From: Chryseobacterium formosum
GTDB taxonomy: Bacteria; Bacteroidota; Bacteroidia; Flavobacteriales; Weeksellaceae
DNA length: 64,000 nt
Reading direction: 5' to 3'
NCBI RefSeq assembly: GCF_026460885.1
Contig: NZ_JAOVZW010000003.1
Location: 161,388 to 225,387 of the forward strand
The notes beneath the pieces are model-generated. The model was not told the DNA's origin, searched no databases, and worked only from the letters and a program-made list of their open reading frames with translations. The position numbers were made by a program, and so were the translations under genes. Positions within the stretch are counted from its first letter, which is position 1. The number at the start of each line of letters is the position of its first letter. Below, piece by piece: positions 1 to 8,754 of this stretch.

Positions 1-2
1 GT

Positions 3-425
3 CAGCTTTCAGGAGCATTTGTTATCAGCTATATCAGAGTACGGTTAAATTTTTATTACGGATTTTTTTATCATGCGCTTTGGAATTTTGTCGCTGCGAT
101 TTTGATTCCTTCGGTCATGATTTTATTTGCAAGTCCGTATGTTGATAAGACCACCAGTTATACTTTGAGTATTGAGGAAAAAGTGTTTTTCCATCTGAAT
201 GAAACTCAGACGACCAGTTTGGATGTAAGAGATAATAAAATATATAAAATTGAAACAACACAATTGTATCTTCAGGATATTCTTGATCTAATTTATGGAG
301 AAGGTAAATATTATGTTGATGAATATATGTTGGATATGAAGTTTTCCTCAAAAAACGGAATCTCGAAGGAAAACTTTAAGAAGATGCTGGAAAAGGAGTA
401 TGAGATTCAGAATACTGCTGATTGA
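3..425 (+). CDS. CPBP-type intramembrane metalloprotease, C-terminal part (5' end outside window)
   Basis: The reading frame is open from position 3 and enters from upstream, so only the last ~140 residues are visible. The first ~25 residues carry the G-x-x-x-x-Y-I-R-x-R pattern followed by an H-A-L-W-N motif in a hydrophobic helix, which resembles the last conserved motif of CPBP (CAAX/Abi) membrane proteases. After one more hydrophobic stretch there is a soluble tail with no recognised domain. The assignment rests on this short motif alone. Codon 102 (ATT) is not a convincing start because homology-like sequence lies before it. Confidence 0.55.
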   Translation, partial: QLSGAFVISYIRVRLNFYYGFFYHALWNFVAAILIPSVMILFASPYVDKTTSYTLSIEEKVFFHLNETQTTSLDVRDNKIYKIETTQLYLQDILDLIYGEGKYYVDEYMLDMKFSSKNGISKENFKKMLEKEYEIQNTAD

Positions 426-582
426 TATCTTCTTTTGTCTGATGATGAGTAGTATCTATTATTTGTCATTCAAAGCATAACCAAGTAGAGCTTTGCTTTA
501 CTTTCAGAGAACGTCATTTTGAATAACGCAGCAAAACGGAGTGTATCGAGAATTTGTGATGGTCAGATTACTTTTGCGAATG

Positions 583-783
583 TTAAATTTTCTTCAGTGC
601 AGAAGCCTTATGAACAGCTTTTTTGCCTGTCTTTTCGCTGGTGACTTCATATTGAGGTTCAGATTCTGATGCACGCCGTTGCCTGTTCATAAATATGAAA
701 TCTTTTTGATGTACCTTAATGATAATACCGTGCGTATCTCCGTTTTGGGTTTTCCACTGTACGTGATCTCCTTTTTTTAGCAT
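583..783 (-). CDS. DUF2945 (HVA1/TUDOR-like) small protein
   Basis: A 66-residue basic protein. It begins with a lysine-rich GDHVQW segment, continues with GIIIKV and ends with a YEVTSEKTGKKAVHKASAL segment, the layout of DUF2945, a small SH3/TUDOR-like barrel family of unknown biochemical role found widely in bacteria. The length matches the family. The ATG start follows an AT-rich upstream region. It has no operon partner: the next gene on this strand is over 100 bp away. Confidence 0.8.
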   Translation of the reverse strand: MLKKGDHVQWKTQNGDTHGIIIKVHQKDFIFMNRQRRASESEPQYEVTSEKTGKKAVHKASALKKI

Positions 784-895
784 AACTTACTTATATTGTT
801 TAATTACGGTAATGCAAAAAAGATACTAAAAAAGTCAAACATACAGACTCAATGTATAACTGTCAGACTTAACTCACTGTTGATGAGCGGTAGTA

Positions 896-1213
896 TTAAT
901 TATTTTCCTCAATTAATGTTTCAGTCACAATTCCGTTTCCGATAACTCCTGACTGATCTACGATCTCAAAATCCATCCCATTGTAAAGTTTACTTACAAA
1001 CGAATCCGCATTTATCAAACTGATATTGATAGAACGTGAATCCCCCGGAAATATAAGCTCTTCTTCCTCGAAATTGAGTGCTCCAAGATAGGATTGCAGT
1101 TCATAAGGAAATTGAAACAAAACCCGAAATCCGGTCGAAACAGGACTTACCAATCCATTATGATCGGTAGGATAAAAATTAATCAGTGCCGTAAAATGCG
1201 AAGTTTTTTTCAT
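896..1213 (-). CDS. Stand-alone protein resembling EF-Tu C-terminal (domain 3) beta-barrel
   Basis: About 105 residues. The order of motifs (F-x-A-x-I-x-F near the N-terminus, a G-F-R-x-x-F-x-F strand, a central P-G-D-S-x-x-I-x-I-x-L-I segment, and a final G-x-x-F-x-I-x-D-x-x-x-x-I-G-x-G-x-V-T-x-T) parallels the last domain of elongation factor Tu, but no GTPase domain is attached. Similar orphan barrels occur in Bacteroidetes with unknown function. I placed the start at the Met-Lys-Lys at 1213 because the fold-like sequence begins just after it. In-frame ATGs at 1225 and 1273 are alternatives. Confidence 0.55.
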   Translation of the reverse strand: MKKTSHFTALINFYPTDHNGLVSPVSTGFRVLFQFPYELQSYLGALNFEEEELIFPGDSRSINISLINADSFVSKLYNGMDFEIVDQSGVIGNGIVTETLIEENN

Positions 1214-1419
1214 AGTGGTATGCATTGTTAAATGCTGGTCTTTAGCTAGTTTGTTGGAAGAGTTCAGGTTCAATGAAATTATTTATGTTTTTAAGGTCTG
1301 AGCAGTTGTGAACTTAGAACGATTTTTTTCTATAAATATAATAAAACTTCATAAACTCAATAGTTAACGAGATCTGTACTATAAAATTTTCATCATTTCC
1401 AGTGAAATATAAGCAATTA

Positions 1420-1940
1420 CGTCACTTCGAGTAGATTTTGAAAAAAATCGTATCGAGAAGTTTATGATGGCAGACATATTTTGTGCTTCGGTTCACCGAT
1501 TCTCGATACATTTTTCTACGCTACGCTGCGAAAAACACTCGAATTGACGGAAATACTTTTAAATCATATGAACAGCACGTCACTTCGAGTAGATTTTGAA
1601 AAAATCGTATCGAGAAGCTTCTGATTGGAAGACAGATTTTGTGCTTCGGTTCGCTGATTCTCGATACATTTTTCTGCGATGCGCTGGGAAAAACACTCGA
1701 ATTGACGAAAGGACTTTAAAATCATATGAACAGCACGTCACTTCGAGTAGATTTTGGAAAAATCATATCGAGAAGTTTCTGATTGGAAGACAGATTTTGT
1801 TCTACGGTTCACCGATTCTCGATACATTTTTCTGCGCTGCGCTGCGAAAAACACTCGAATTGACGGAGCAGCTTTAGCTATCTTATAATGTATAGAAAAC
1901 GTCACTTCGAGTGATTTTTCGAAGAAAAATTGTATCGAGA
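1420..1940. repeat. Array of three and a half ~130-bp palindromic repeats (family A)
   Basis: Copies lie at about 1420-1550, 1578-1707, 1736-1865, with a truncated copy at 1900-1940. Each starts CGTCACTTCGAGT, has an inner GTATCGAGAAG, then GATTCTCGATACATTTTTC, and ends ACTCGAATTGACG, so the whole unit can fold back on itself. The copies are nearly identical. Open frames across them arise from the repeats and are not credible genes. A half unit (GTATCGAGAA) also sits near 543-553. Members recur at 2452, 19301 and 54006. Confidence 0.9.
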
Positions 1941-2059
1941 CGTTATCTCTAAACTCAATAAAAACTTCGTCAAATGGAATCCCAATAAAAAAATTCTTCA
2001 TCATCAATTCATATTGAAATATTTATTAATTTTATTTCTGAAACACAACAACTTTTATA

Positions 2060-2323
2060 ATGAAAAAAGAATTTCACATCATTGATGCAAAAGATGCACT
2101 CCTGTATGATATTTATCTTCTTCTTACTCAAGTTATTGAAAATCAAATGAAGGGAACAGTAAAGAACATCGAATATTATGACAATGCTGACCTCAAAAGA
2201 ATGTTCAATCTTGGGGATAAGTCTTTGTACCGTCGGCGAAAAGAGGGTTCTCTGCCTTACATCAAAATAGGGGGTAAAATATATTACAGAGCAGATGCCC
2301 TCAAAAATTTACAGAAAAAATAA
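2060..2323 (+). CDS. Excisionase-type helix-turn-helix protein
   Basis: An 87-residue protein. Residues ~40-85 form a winged helix-turn-helix of the MerR/excisionase (HTH_17) type: D-x-x-D-L-K-R-M-F, then S-L-Y-R-R-R-K-E-G-S-L-P, and I-G-G-K-I-Y-Y-R-A-D-A-L. Small proteins like this are common in Bacteroidetes, often as leftovers of or helpers for integrated elements, but here no integrase or transposase lies beside it. The gene sits between two arrays of family A repeats. A G/A-rich hairpin with a T-run (GTCTTCC...GAAAGACG, 2396-2420) follows and may be its terminator. Confidence 0.75.
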   Translation: MKKEFHIIDAKDALLYDIYLLLTQVIENQMKGTVKNIEYYDNADLKRMFNLGDKSLYRRRKEGSLPYIKIGGKIYYRADALKNLQKK

Positions 2324-2451
2324 TCCTGTTTTCAGATCAATGCTTTTTAGAGTCTGGTTCATTCTGAATCAGATTAATTCACTATGATTTACAGCGTCTT
2401 CCATGAAAGACGTTTTTTTATGTAAATCAATTTTCACTTTAAATTTAGAAT

Positions 2452-2929
2452 CGTCACTTCGAGTGATTTTTTGAAAAAAATTGTATCGAGAAGTTTATGA
2501 TTAAAATACAAATTTTGTGCTTTGGTTCACTGGTTCTCGATACGTCCCGATTGCATCGGGACACCCGAACTGACGAAGCTAGAATGATGGTTCTCGATCA
2601 ATAGAGCTATTTGTAAACGAGACAACACTTCGAGTAAATTTTTGAAAAAAATCGTATCGAGAAGTTTACGATGAACAGACATATTTTGTGCTTCGGTTCA
2701 CTGATTCTCGATACATTTTTCTGCGCTGCGCTTCGAAAAACACTCGAATTGACGAAGCTAGAATAACGGTGCTCGATTGATAGAGTTATGTTAAAAACCA
2801 GACGTCACTTCGAGTGATTTTTTTGAACAAAAAATCGTATCGAGAAGTTTATGATGAGCATACAAATTTTGTGCTTCGGTTCACTGGTTCTCGATATATC
2901 CTGATTACATCGGGACACCCGAACTGACA
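2452..2929. repeat. Second array of family A palindromic repeats, three copies with conserved spacers
   Basis: Copies lie at 2452-2575, 2622-2754 and 2803-2929. The spacers between them are also repeated (AGCTAGAATGA ... ATAGAGCTAT ... AACGAGAC), so the real unit is ~177 bp. The first and third copies carry a variant right arm (a CCCGAT...ATCGGGACACCCGAAC block) where the middle copy has the usual ACTCGAATTGACG arm. From 2930 to 3232 I see no gene; that stretch has only GC-richer sequence leading into the DUF6266 gene. Confidence 0.88.
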
Positions 2930-3232
2930 AAGCTAGAATGACGTTGCTAGACCGATAGAGCTATGTTGTAAACGAGACGTCTTTTCTAAAAAACTCATGC
3001 GACATGTGTTAAAACTTTCAGTTGTTCTTCGAAAGCGCTTCGGTACTCCTTCGCAAAAAGAATCATTTTTCCGAAGCTCATCCGAAGAAGACTGGGAGAA
3101 GTATCGAAGAAATGTAAAATGAATCGGTCAAATGTGGACAAAACAAGACAAAACCGGTCAGTGTTTTTAAGGGTAATGTTTTGATGGATAATGTATTATA
3201 TCTTCGTTGGAGAAACTTTAAAAACAATCAAT

Positions 3233-3874
3233 ATGGCACGTATTACAAAAGGAATCTTAGGCGGATTCTCAGGAAAAGTAGGAACAATTGTAGGCGCCAA
3301 CTGGCGTGGACAGGACATCATCCGAAGCACACCCAAACCAAGCAGCAGACCACCAAGTGAGAAACAGTTGTTACAGCAGGAGAAGTTTAAACTGGTCATT
3401 GGTTTTCTTCAGCCTCTTAACAGTATTCAGAAGCGGTATTTCGGTTCGGGAAGCGGTTCGAAATCCAGAGTGAATATGGCTGTTTCCTACACCATCGGTG
3501 AGGCAATACAGGTTACCGCCAACCTTCCGGAAATCGTCTTTGCAAAAGTACTGATTACCAAAGGTGATCTGGCAGGTTTTCAGAATGTGATTGCAACGCC
3601 TCAAAGCGGACAGATGATCAGACTCAACTGGGAAGACAATTCCGTGCAGGGCAATGCCAATACTACCGACAAAGCCAATGTAGTCTGCTACTGTGAAGAG
3701 CTCGGAGCATTTAATATCTTCGAGTCTGTCGCCGACCGCAACCTGACAACTGCAGATATTACCCTCCCGATTTCCTACTCAGGAAAAGAAGTTCACGTCT
3801 GGACTTATTTCAACAACGCCGCAGAAACCACTGCCTGCAACAGTCCGTATCTCGGTATTATTACCCTGATTTAA
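3233..3874 (+). CDS. DUF6266 family protein
   Basis: About 213 residues from the preferred start. The N-terminus M-A-R-I-x-x-G-I-L-G-G-F-S-G-K-V-G-T-I-V-G-A-N-W-R-G is the hallmark of DUF6266, a Bacteroidetes family of unknown function, followed by a beta-rich C-terminal half (residues ~95-213). An in-frame ATG at 3191 would add 14 residues, but the family starts at the M-A-R. The gene is clearly GC-richer than its surroundings and has a strong terminator right after it. It stands alone. Confidence 0.8.
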   Translation: MARITKGILGGFSGKVGTIVGANWRGQDIIRSTPKPSSRPPSEKQLLQQEKFKLVIGFLQPLNSIQKRYFGSGSGSKSRVNMAVSYTIGEAIQVTANLPEIVFAKVLITKGDLAGFQNVIATPQSGQMIRLNWEDNSVQGNANTTDKANVVCYCEELGAFNIFESVADRNLTTADITLPISYSGKEVHVWTYFNNAAETTACNSPYLGIITLI

Positions 3875-3880
3875 TTTGAG

Positions 3881-3911
3881 TCTCCATCCGAAAGGGTGGA
3901 GATTTTTTTTG
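3881..3911 (+). terminator. Rho-independent terminator after the DUF6266 gene
   Basis: The stem TCTCCATCC / GGGTGGAGA (one G-U pair) with a GAAA tetraloop is followed directly by eight T residues, six bases after the stop codon. Confidence 0.9.
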
Positions 3912-4014
3912 TATGATGTATTAATTTTCACATATAATCATAGCTTCTCGTGTGAAAATCTTGCCAAATAGGCTAAAAGTCTTTGATTTTTAGTATAGAT
4001 AAGGTTTCCCATAA

Positions 4015-4044
4015 TTGTGAAAATAGTTTTTTTAGTTATATTTG
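4015..4044 (+). promoter_or_regulatory. Flavobacterial-type promoter for hsdRMS
   Basis: TTG at 4015-4017 and TATATTTG at 4037-4044 are separated by 19 bp. This matches the Bacteroidetes -33 (TTG) and -7 (TAnnTTTG) elements. The hsdR ATG lies 20 bp downstream, so the leader would be very short. Prediction only. Confidence 0.55.
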
Positions 4045-4063
4045 GAAGTATAAAAACTAATTG

Positions 4064-7000
4064 ATGAGCTTCAACGAGGATTCTAGAGTTAAAATACCAG
4101 CCATCTTGCATTTATTGAGGTTAGGCTATCAATATATTTCTTTAAAAAAACAAAACAGAATAGAGGAAAATAATATTTTCCCCTCTATTTTTTTGTCTAA
4201 AATTTCAGAGATAAATAGTATTTCTGAAGCAGAAACACAAAGAGTTCTGGATGAAATTAATTTGGAATTGGATTTTGAGGATCTTGGGAAAAAATTCTAT
4301 GAACGTTTAACATCGACTTCTGGTATTAAATTAATTGATTTTGAAAATTTCTCAAACAATGATTTTAGTATCACAACTGAGCTAACCTGCAAATCCGGCG
4401 ATGAAGAATATCGTCCGGACATCACAATTCTCGTTAATGGAATTCCATTAGCATTTGTGGAAGTAAAAAAACCACATAATAAAGATGGAGTTATTGCCGA
4501 GCGAAGACGTATAAATGAAAGATTTGCAAATAAACATTTTAGACGTTTTGCAAACATTACTCAATTAATGATTTTCTCAAACAATATGAATTATGAGGAC
4601 GGAATTGTTGAGCCTATTTTTGGAGCTTATTATGCAACTTCTGCTTATTCTAATATCTCATTTAATTATTTCAGAGAAGATTCAGATTATCCCGTAAAAG
4701 AAAGGTTATTAGAATTAAGTGAAGACAAAGAGTTGGAGATTCTAAGAGATAACAATTTGGTCGTTATTAAGCACAATCCTGATTTTATCACTAATAAGAA
4801 TGAAAATAGTCCTACCAATAAAATTCTTACTTCTCTCTTTAGTAAGGAACGATTAAAATTTATTTTACAGTTTGCGATTGCTTATGTAGAGGAAGAAGAT
4901 AATGGTAAGCCTGTCCATCAAAAACATATTATGCGCTATCCGCAAATTTTTGCAACACAAGCAATCGCCGCAAAAATTGATTCAGGACAGAATAAAGGTA
5001 TTATTTGGCATACACAAGGCTCAGGTAAAACTGCTTTGGCTTTTTATAATGTAAAACATTTGACACATTATTTTTCTAAGAAGCATATTATTCCTAAATT
5101 TTATTTTATTGTTGACCGTCTTGATCTTTTGATTCAAGCCTCAACAGAATTTTCCAATCGTGGTTTAAAAGTAAATCCTGTAAACTCTAAAGCTGATTTT
5201 GTAAACGATTTACAAACTGTTGGTGCAATCCATAATAATAGTGGTAAGCCTGAAATTACGGTTGTTAATATTCAGAAATTTTCTGAAGACGCTACAGTTT
5301 TAAAGGATTTAAACTACGATATAAATGTTCAAAGAATTTATTTTTTAGATGAAGCACACCGCTCATATAATCCGAAAGGGAATTATCTTGCAAACCTTAT
5401 TAATTCTGATAAAAATGCAATCAAAATTGCGCTCACTGGAACACCTTTGCTGAAGGAAGTAGCAAAAGATTATGATTCAAAATTACTTTTTGGAAATTAT
5501 ATTCATAAGTATTACTACAATATGTCGATTGCTGACGGATATACGCTCAGATTGATAAGAGAGCAAATAGAAGGAAATTTTAAAATGCAAATGCAGAATG
5601 TAATTGATGAGATTAAAGTTTTACGAGGTGATATTTCTGCAAAAGACATTTATAAAAACACAAAGTTTGCAGAGCCTTTACTAGATTATATTTGTAACGA
5701 TTTAATAAAATTCCGCAAAGATCAGCAAGATGCTACTTTGGGAGGATTGGTAGTTTGTGATTCTGCAGACCAGGCAAAGGAATTATTTCGTTTGTTTCAA
5801 GAAAAATATGGAGCGCAAGAAACAGATGCAAGTGTATTGATGGTTGCAGAACCAAGAGAAAAATACGGTTTGAAAGAAGAGCCAAAACTTACAGCTTCTT
5901 TAATTCTGCATGATGAAAATGATAAAACGATTAGAAAGGAACTTATAAAAGCATATAAAAAAGGACACATCGATATTTTGTTTGTTTATAATATGCTATT
6001 GACAGGTTTTGATGCTAAACGATTGAAAAAATTATATTTAGCGCGGGTTATTCAGGATCATAATTTATTACAGACACTTACAAGAGTTAATCGTCCTTAT
6101 AAAAAGTACCAATACGGATATGTTGTAGATTTTGCCGATATTTCAAAAGCGTTTGATCGTACCAATAAACTTTATTTTGATGAATTGCAAGAGCAGTTAG
6201 GTGATGAAATGGAAATGTATTCTCATCTATTTAAATCCGAAGAGGAGATTAGACAAGAGATTGAAGAAATAAAAGATACATTGTTTCACTATGACACTCA
6301 AAATAAAGAATTATTTTCTCAACAAATAGCCGAATTAAACGATAAACAAGAGCTTTTAAGACTTGTTAAAGCTTTACGCACTGCAAAGGAATTAAAAAAT
6401 TTAATTGCCTTGAATGGTTATGATGCTTTAAAAGGTTTAACAGATTTTGAACTTCTCAATCGCCTATTAATTGAAACGCAAAATCGACTTGACAATCTCA
6501 ACCTTGTAGAAAGCATCGGAAACGAAGAAGCTAACCGAAATCTATTAAATGAAGCGTTAGAGGATATAATTTTTCAATTCGTTAAAGTCGATGAAAGTGA
6601 ATTGGTTCTTGCTGATGAATTTAAAAACATTTTAAGAAAAGCCAGAGAATCTTTGCAAACTAATTTTGATCAACTAGATCCTGAATTTGTAAGTCTGAGA
6701 GCTGAATTAGAAAGAATTTTCAAGAAAAAAAATCTTAGTGAAGTGACTCAGGAAGATATGGTGGAAAATATGCACCTCCTTCAGAAAATCTATGATCAAG
6801 CTAAAGAATTAAACAGAAAAAATGCCTTACTAAAAGCTAAATATGATAGCGACGATAAGTACGCTAGAATTCACAAACGTTTATCAGAAAAAAGCATTTT
6901 AAATGCAAAAGAATCACAACTTCACCGAGCATTGATGCAGGTAAAATCACAAGTTGATGAAACCATTACCAATCAGGAGGAAATGGTAAAAAATGAAGCG

Positions 7001-7138
7001 TACTTCAAAAGATATCTTCTAAAACTTGTTGTTGACGAATTTAAGAAGAAAGAAAATATTAATATTGACTTTTCAACAACAGAAAAAATAAATCAATTAA
7101 TTTCGCAGGAATATTTACAACAATATCAATACAGATAA
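4064..7138 (+). CDS. hsdR: Type I restriction enzyme R subunit (nuclease/translocase)
   Basis: A 1024-residue HsdR, normal length for the EcoR124-like group. Counting from a TTG one codon upstream: residues ~105-140 hold the PD-(D/E)xK nuclease site (R-P-D at 118-120, E134-V-K136). The Walker A motif is at ~320-324 (G-S-G-K-T), the DEAH box (D-E-A-H) at 430-433, and the helicase motif VI-like L-T-R-V-N-R-P segment is in the middle. The C-terminal third is helical, as expected for docking to the methylase. I chose the ATG at 4064 over the TTG at 4061. The stop overlaps the hsdM ATG by one base, so the two are translationally coupled. The enzyme cuts DNA after ATP-driven translocation when HsdS finds unmethylated sites. 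Confidence 0.95.
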   Translation: MSFNEDSRVKIPAILHLLRLGYQYISLKKQNRIEENNIFPSIFLSKISEINSISEAETQRVLDEINLELDFEDLGKKFYERLTSTSGIKLIDFENFSNNDFSITTELTCKSGDEEYRPDITILVNGIPLAFVEVKKPHNKDGVIAERRRINERFANKHFRRFANITQLMIFSNNMNYEDGIVEPIFGAYYATSAYSNISFNYFREDSDYPVKERLLELSEDKELEILRDNNLVVIKHNPDFITNKNENSPTNKILTSLFSKERLKFILQFAIAYVEEEDNGKPVHQKHIMRYPQIFATQAIAAKIDSGQNKGIIWHTQGSGKTALAFYNVKHLTHYFSKKHIIPKFYFIVDRLDLLIQASTEFSNRGLKVNPVNSKADFVNDLQTVGAIHNNSGKPEITVVNIQKFSEDATVLKDLNYDINVQRIYFLDEAHRSYNPKGNYLANLINSDKNAIKIALTGTPLLKEVAKDYDSKLLFGNYIHKYYYNMSIADGYTLRLIREQIEGNFKMQMQNVIDEIKVLRGDISAKDIYKNTKFAEPLLDYICNDLIKFRKDQQDATLGGLVVCDSADQAKELFRLFQEKYGAQETDASVLMVAEPREKYGLKEEPKLTASLILHDENDKTIRKELIKAYKKGHIDILFVYNMLLTGFDAKRLKKLYLARVIQDHNLLQTLTRVNRPYKKYQYGYVVDFADISKAFDRTNKLYFDELQEQLGDEMEMYSHLFKSEEEIRQEIEEIKDTLFHYDTQNKELFSQQIAELNDKQELLRLVKALRTAKELKNLIALNGYDALKGLTDFELLNRLLIETQNRLDNLNLVESIGNEEANRNLLNEALEDIIFQFVKVDESELVLADEFKNILRKARESLQTNFDQLDPEFVSLRAELERIFKKKNLSEVTQEDMVENMHLLQKIYDQAKELNRKNALLKAKYDSDDKYARIHKRLSEKSILNAKESQLHRALMQVKSQVDETITNQEEMVKNEAYFKRYLLKLVVDEFKKKENINIDFSTTEKINQLISQEYLQQYQYR

Positions 7139-8754
7139 TGACTCAAGATATAAACTTTATAACCAAAACAAAATCTTTAATAGATAATCTTAAAAGTGTA
7201 TGTGCCAATTACGGGCTGGGAAATGATGGAAATGAATTCAAGATCATAACGCAAATATTTTTATACAAGTTTCTTAATGATAAATTTCGTTTTGCAATAA
7301 AAGAAGAACAGCCTCAAATAGCAGAAGCTGAAAATTTCTCTAAAGCACTTCGTGAGATGAGTGAAGACGAATATCAATTTTTACTGGCAAGCTTGGATCC
7401 GAATATTCCAAGATTACATCCGGAACATTTGATTTCGCATTTGTTTGCAATTCAAAATGACAGTGATTTTGGAAAAATATTTGATGATACATTAAGACAA
7501 ATATCTATTGAAAATGCTGATGTTTTTTCTGTAAAATCATTTAGTGGTGCAAAAGATACTTTGTTTGATGAGCTTACTCAGTTTATCTCTGATGCTTCTC
7601 AACGTGACGCCTTTGCAAAGGCTCTTATCAATAAATTGTTTGAATTTTCATTTGAGGAAATGTTTGTTCAGAAATATGATTTCTTTGCAACTATTTTTGA
7701 ATATCTGATTAAAGATTACAACACTGACAGTGGTGGTAAATATGCCGAGTATTATACACCACACGCTGTTGCTCGTATTATGGCACAAATTCTTGTACCG
7801 GATGAAGTAAAAGGTGTTAAATGTTATGATCCGAGTGCAGGATCGGGAACTTTATTAATGAGTTTAGCTCATCAGATTGGCGAAAAGAACTGTACCATTT
7901 ATTCAGAAGATATCTCACAGAAATCGAGCAATATGTTACGTTTGAATTTGGTTTTGAATAGTCTTACACATTCAATTCCAAATATTATTAAAACTAATAC
8001 GATTGCGCAGCCTTTTTACTTAGATACAAAATTTGATTACATCGTTTCTAATCCACCTTTTAAGTTAGATTTTTCTGATTTTAGAGATGACTTAGAGAAA
8101 GATGCTTTTAAACAAAGATTCTTTGCTGGGATTCCAAATGTTCCGAAAAGTAAGAAAGAATCGATGGCGATTTATCTTTTGTTTATTCAGCATATTATGC
8201 ACTCTTTAAGCGAAAAAGGACAGGCAGCCATTGTTGTTCCGACAGGTTTTATTACTGCTCAAAGTGGTATTGAAAAGAAAATTCGTGAAAGGTTAATTAG
8301 TAATGGGTGGCTTCGGGGTGTAGTAAGTATGCCAAGTAATATTTTTGCGAGTACAGGAACAAATGTATCTGTGTTATTTTTTGATAAAAGAGCAGAAAGC
8401 GAACATATTATTTTAATGGATGCTTCCAAGCTCGGACAAACAGTGAAAGAAGGTAAAAATCAACGTACTGTTTTAACTCCCGAAGAAGAAGCTAAAATTG
8501 TAGAAACTTTTAATCAAAAACAGGCTGTTGAAGACTTATCTGTTGTAGTAACGAAAGAACAAATTGTAGAAAAGAATTATTCTTTCTCTGCAGGACAATA
8601 TTTTGAGGTTAAAATAGAATATGTAGATATAACTCCAGAAGAATTTGCGGAGAAAATGCAAGATTTTGAAACAAGTCTACAAAGTCTTTTTGCTGAAGGG
8701 AATGTATTAGACATAAAAATTCAGGAACAGCTTAAAAGTTTAAGGTATGAGTGA
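7138..8754 (+). CDS. hsdM: Type I restriction-modification methyltransferase subunit (N6-adenine)
   Basis: A 538-residue HsdM. The N-terminal helical domain spans ~1-165. The SAM-binding motif I (D-P-S-A-G-S-G) is at 231-237, preceded by Y-T-P at 206-208, and the catalytic N-P-P-F is at 305-308, the gamma-class N6-adenine methylase order. It works as the M2S complex, and with two HsdR subunits restricts unmodified DNA. Its last codons overlap the hsdS start by 8 bases, typical for coupled subunits. No defects are visible. Confidence 0.96.
   Translation: MTQDINFITKTKSLIDNLKSVCANYGLGNDGNEFKIITQIFLYKFLNDKFRFAIKEEQPQIAEAENFSKALREMSEDEYQFLLASLDPNIPRLHPEHLISHLFAIQNDSDFGKIFDDTLRQISIENADVFSVKSFSGAKDTLFDELTQFISDASQRDAFAKALINKLFEFSFEEMFVQKYDFFATIFEYLIKDYNTDSGGKYAEYYTPHAVARIMAQILVPDEVKGVKCYDPSAGSGTLLMSLAHQIGEKNCTIYSEDISQKSSNMLRLNLVLNSLTHSIPNIIKTNTIAQPFYLDTKFDYIVSNPPFKLDFSDFRDDLEKDAFKQRFFAGIPNVPKSKKESMAIYLLFIQHIMHSLSEKGQAAIVVPTGFITAQSGIEKKIRERLISNGWLRGVVSMPSNIFASTGTNVSVLFFDKRAESEHIILMDASKLGQTVKEGKNQRTVLTPEEEAKIVETFNQKQAVEDLSVVVTKEQIVEKNYSFSAGQYFEVKIEYVDITPEEFAEKMQDFETSLQSLFAEGNVLDIKIQEQLKSLRYE

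Noticed and set aside
1596..2007. Open frames on both strands through the family A repeats
   Set aside because: They consist of repeat sequence and contain the same translated block twice. The same kind of frames appear at 53934-54155.
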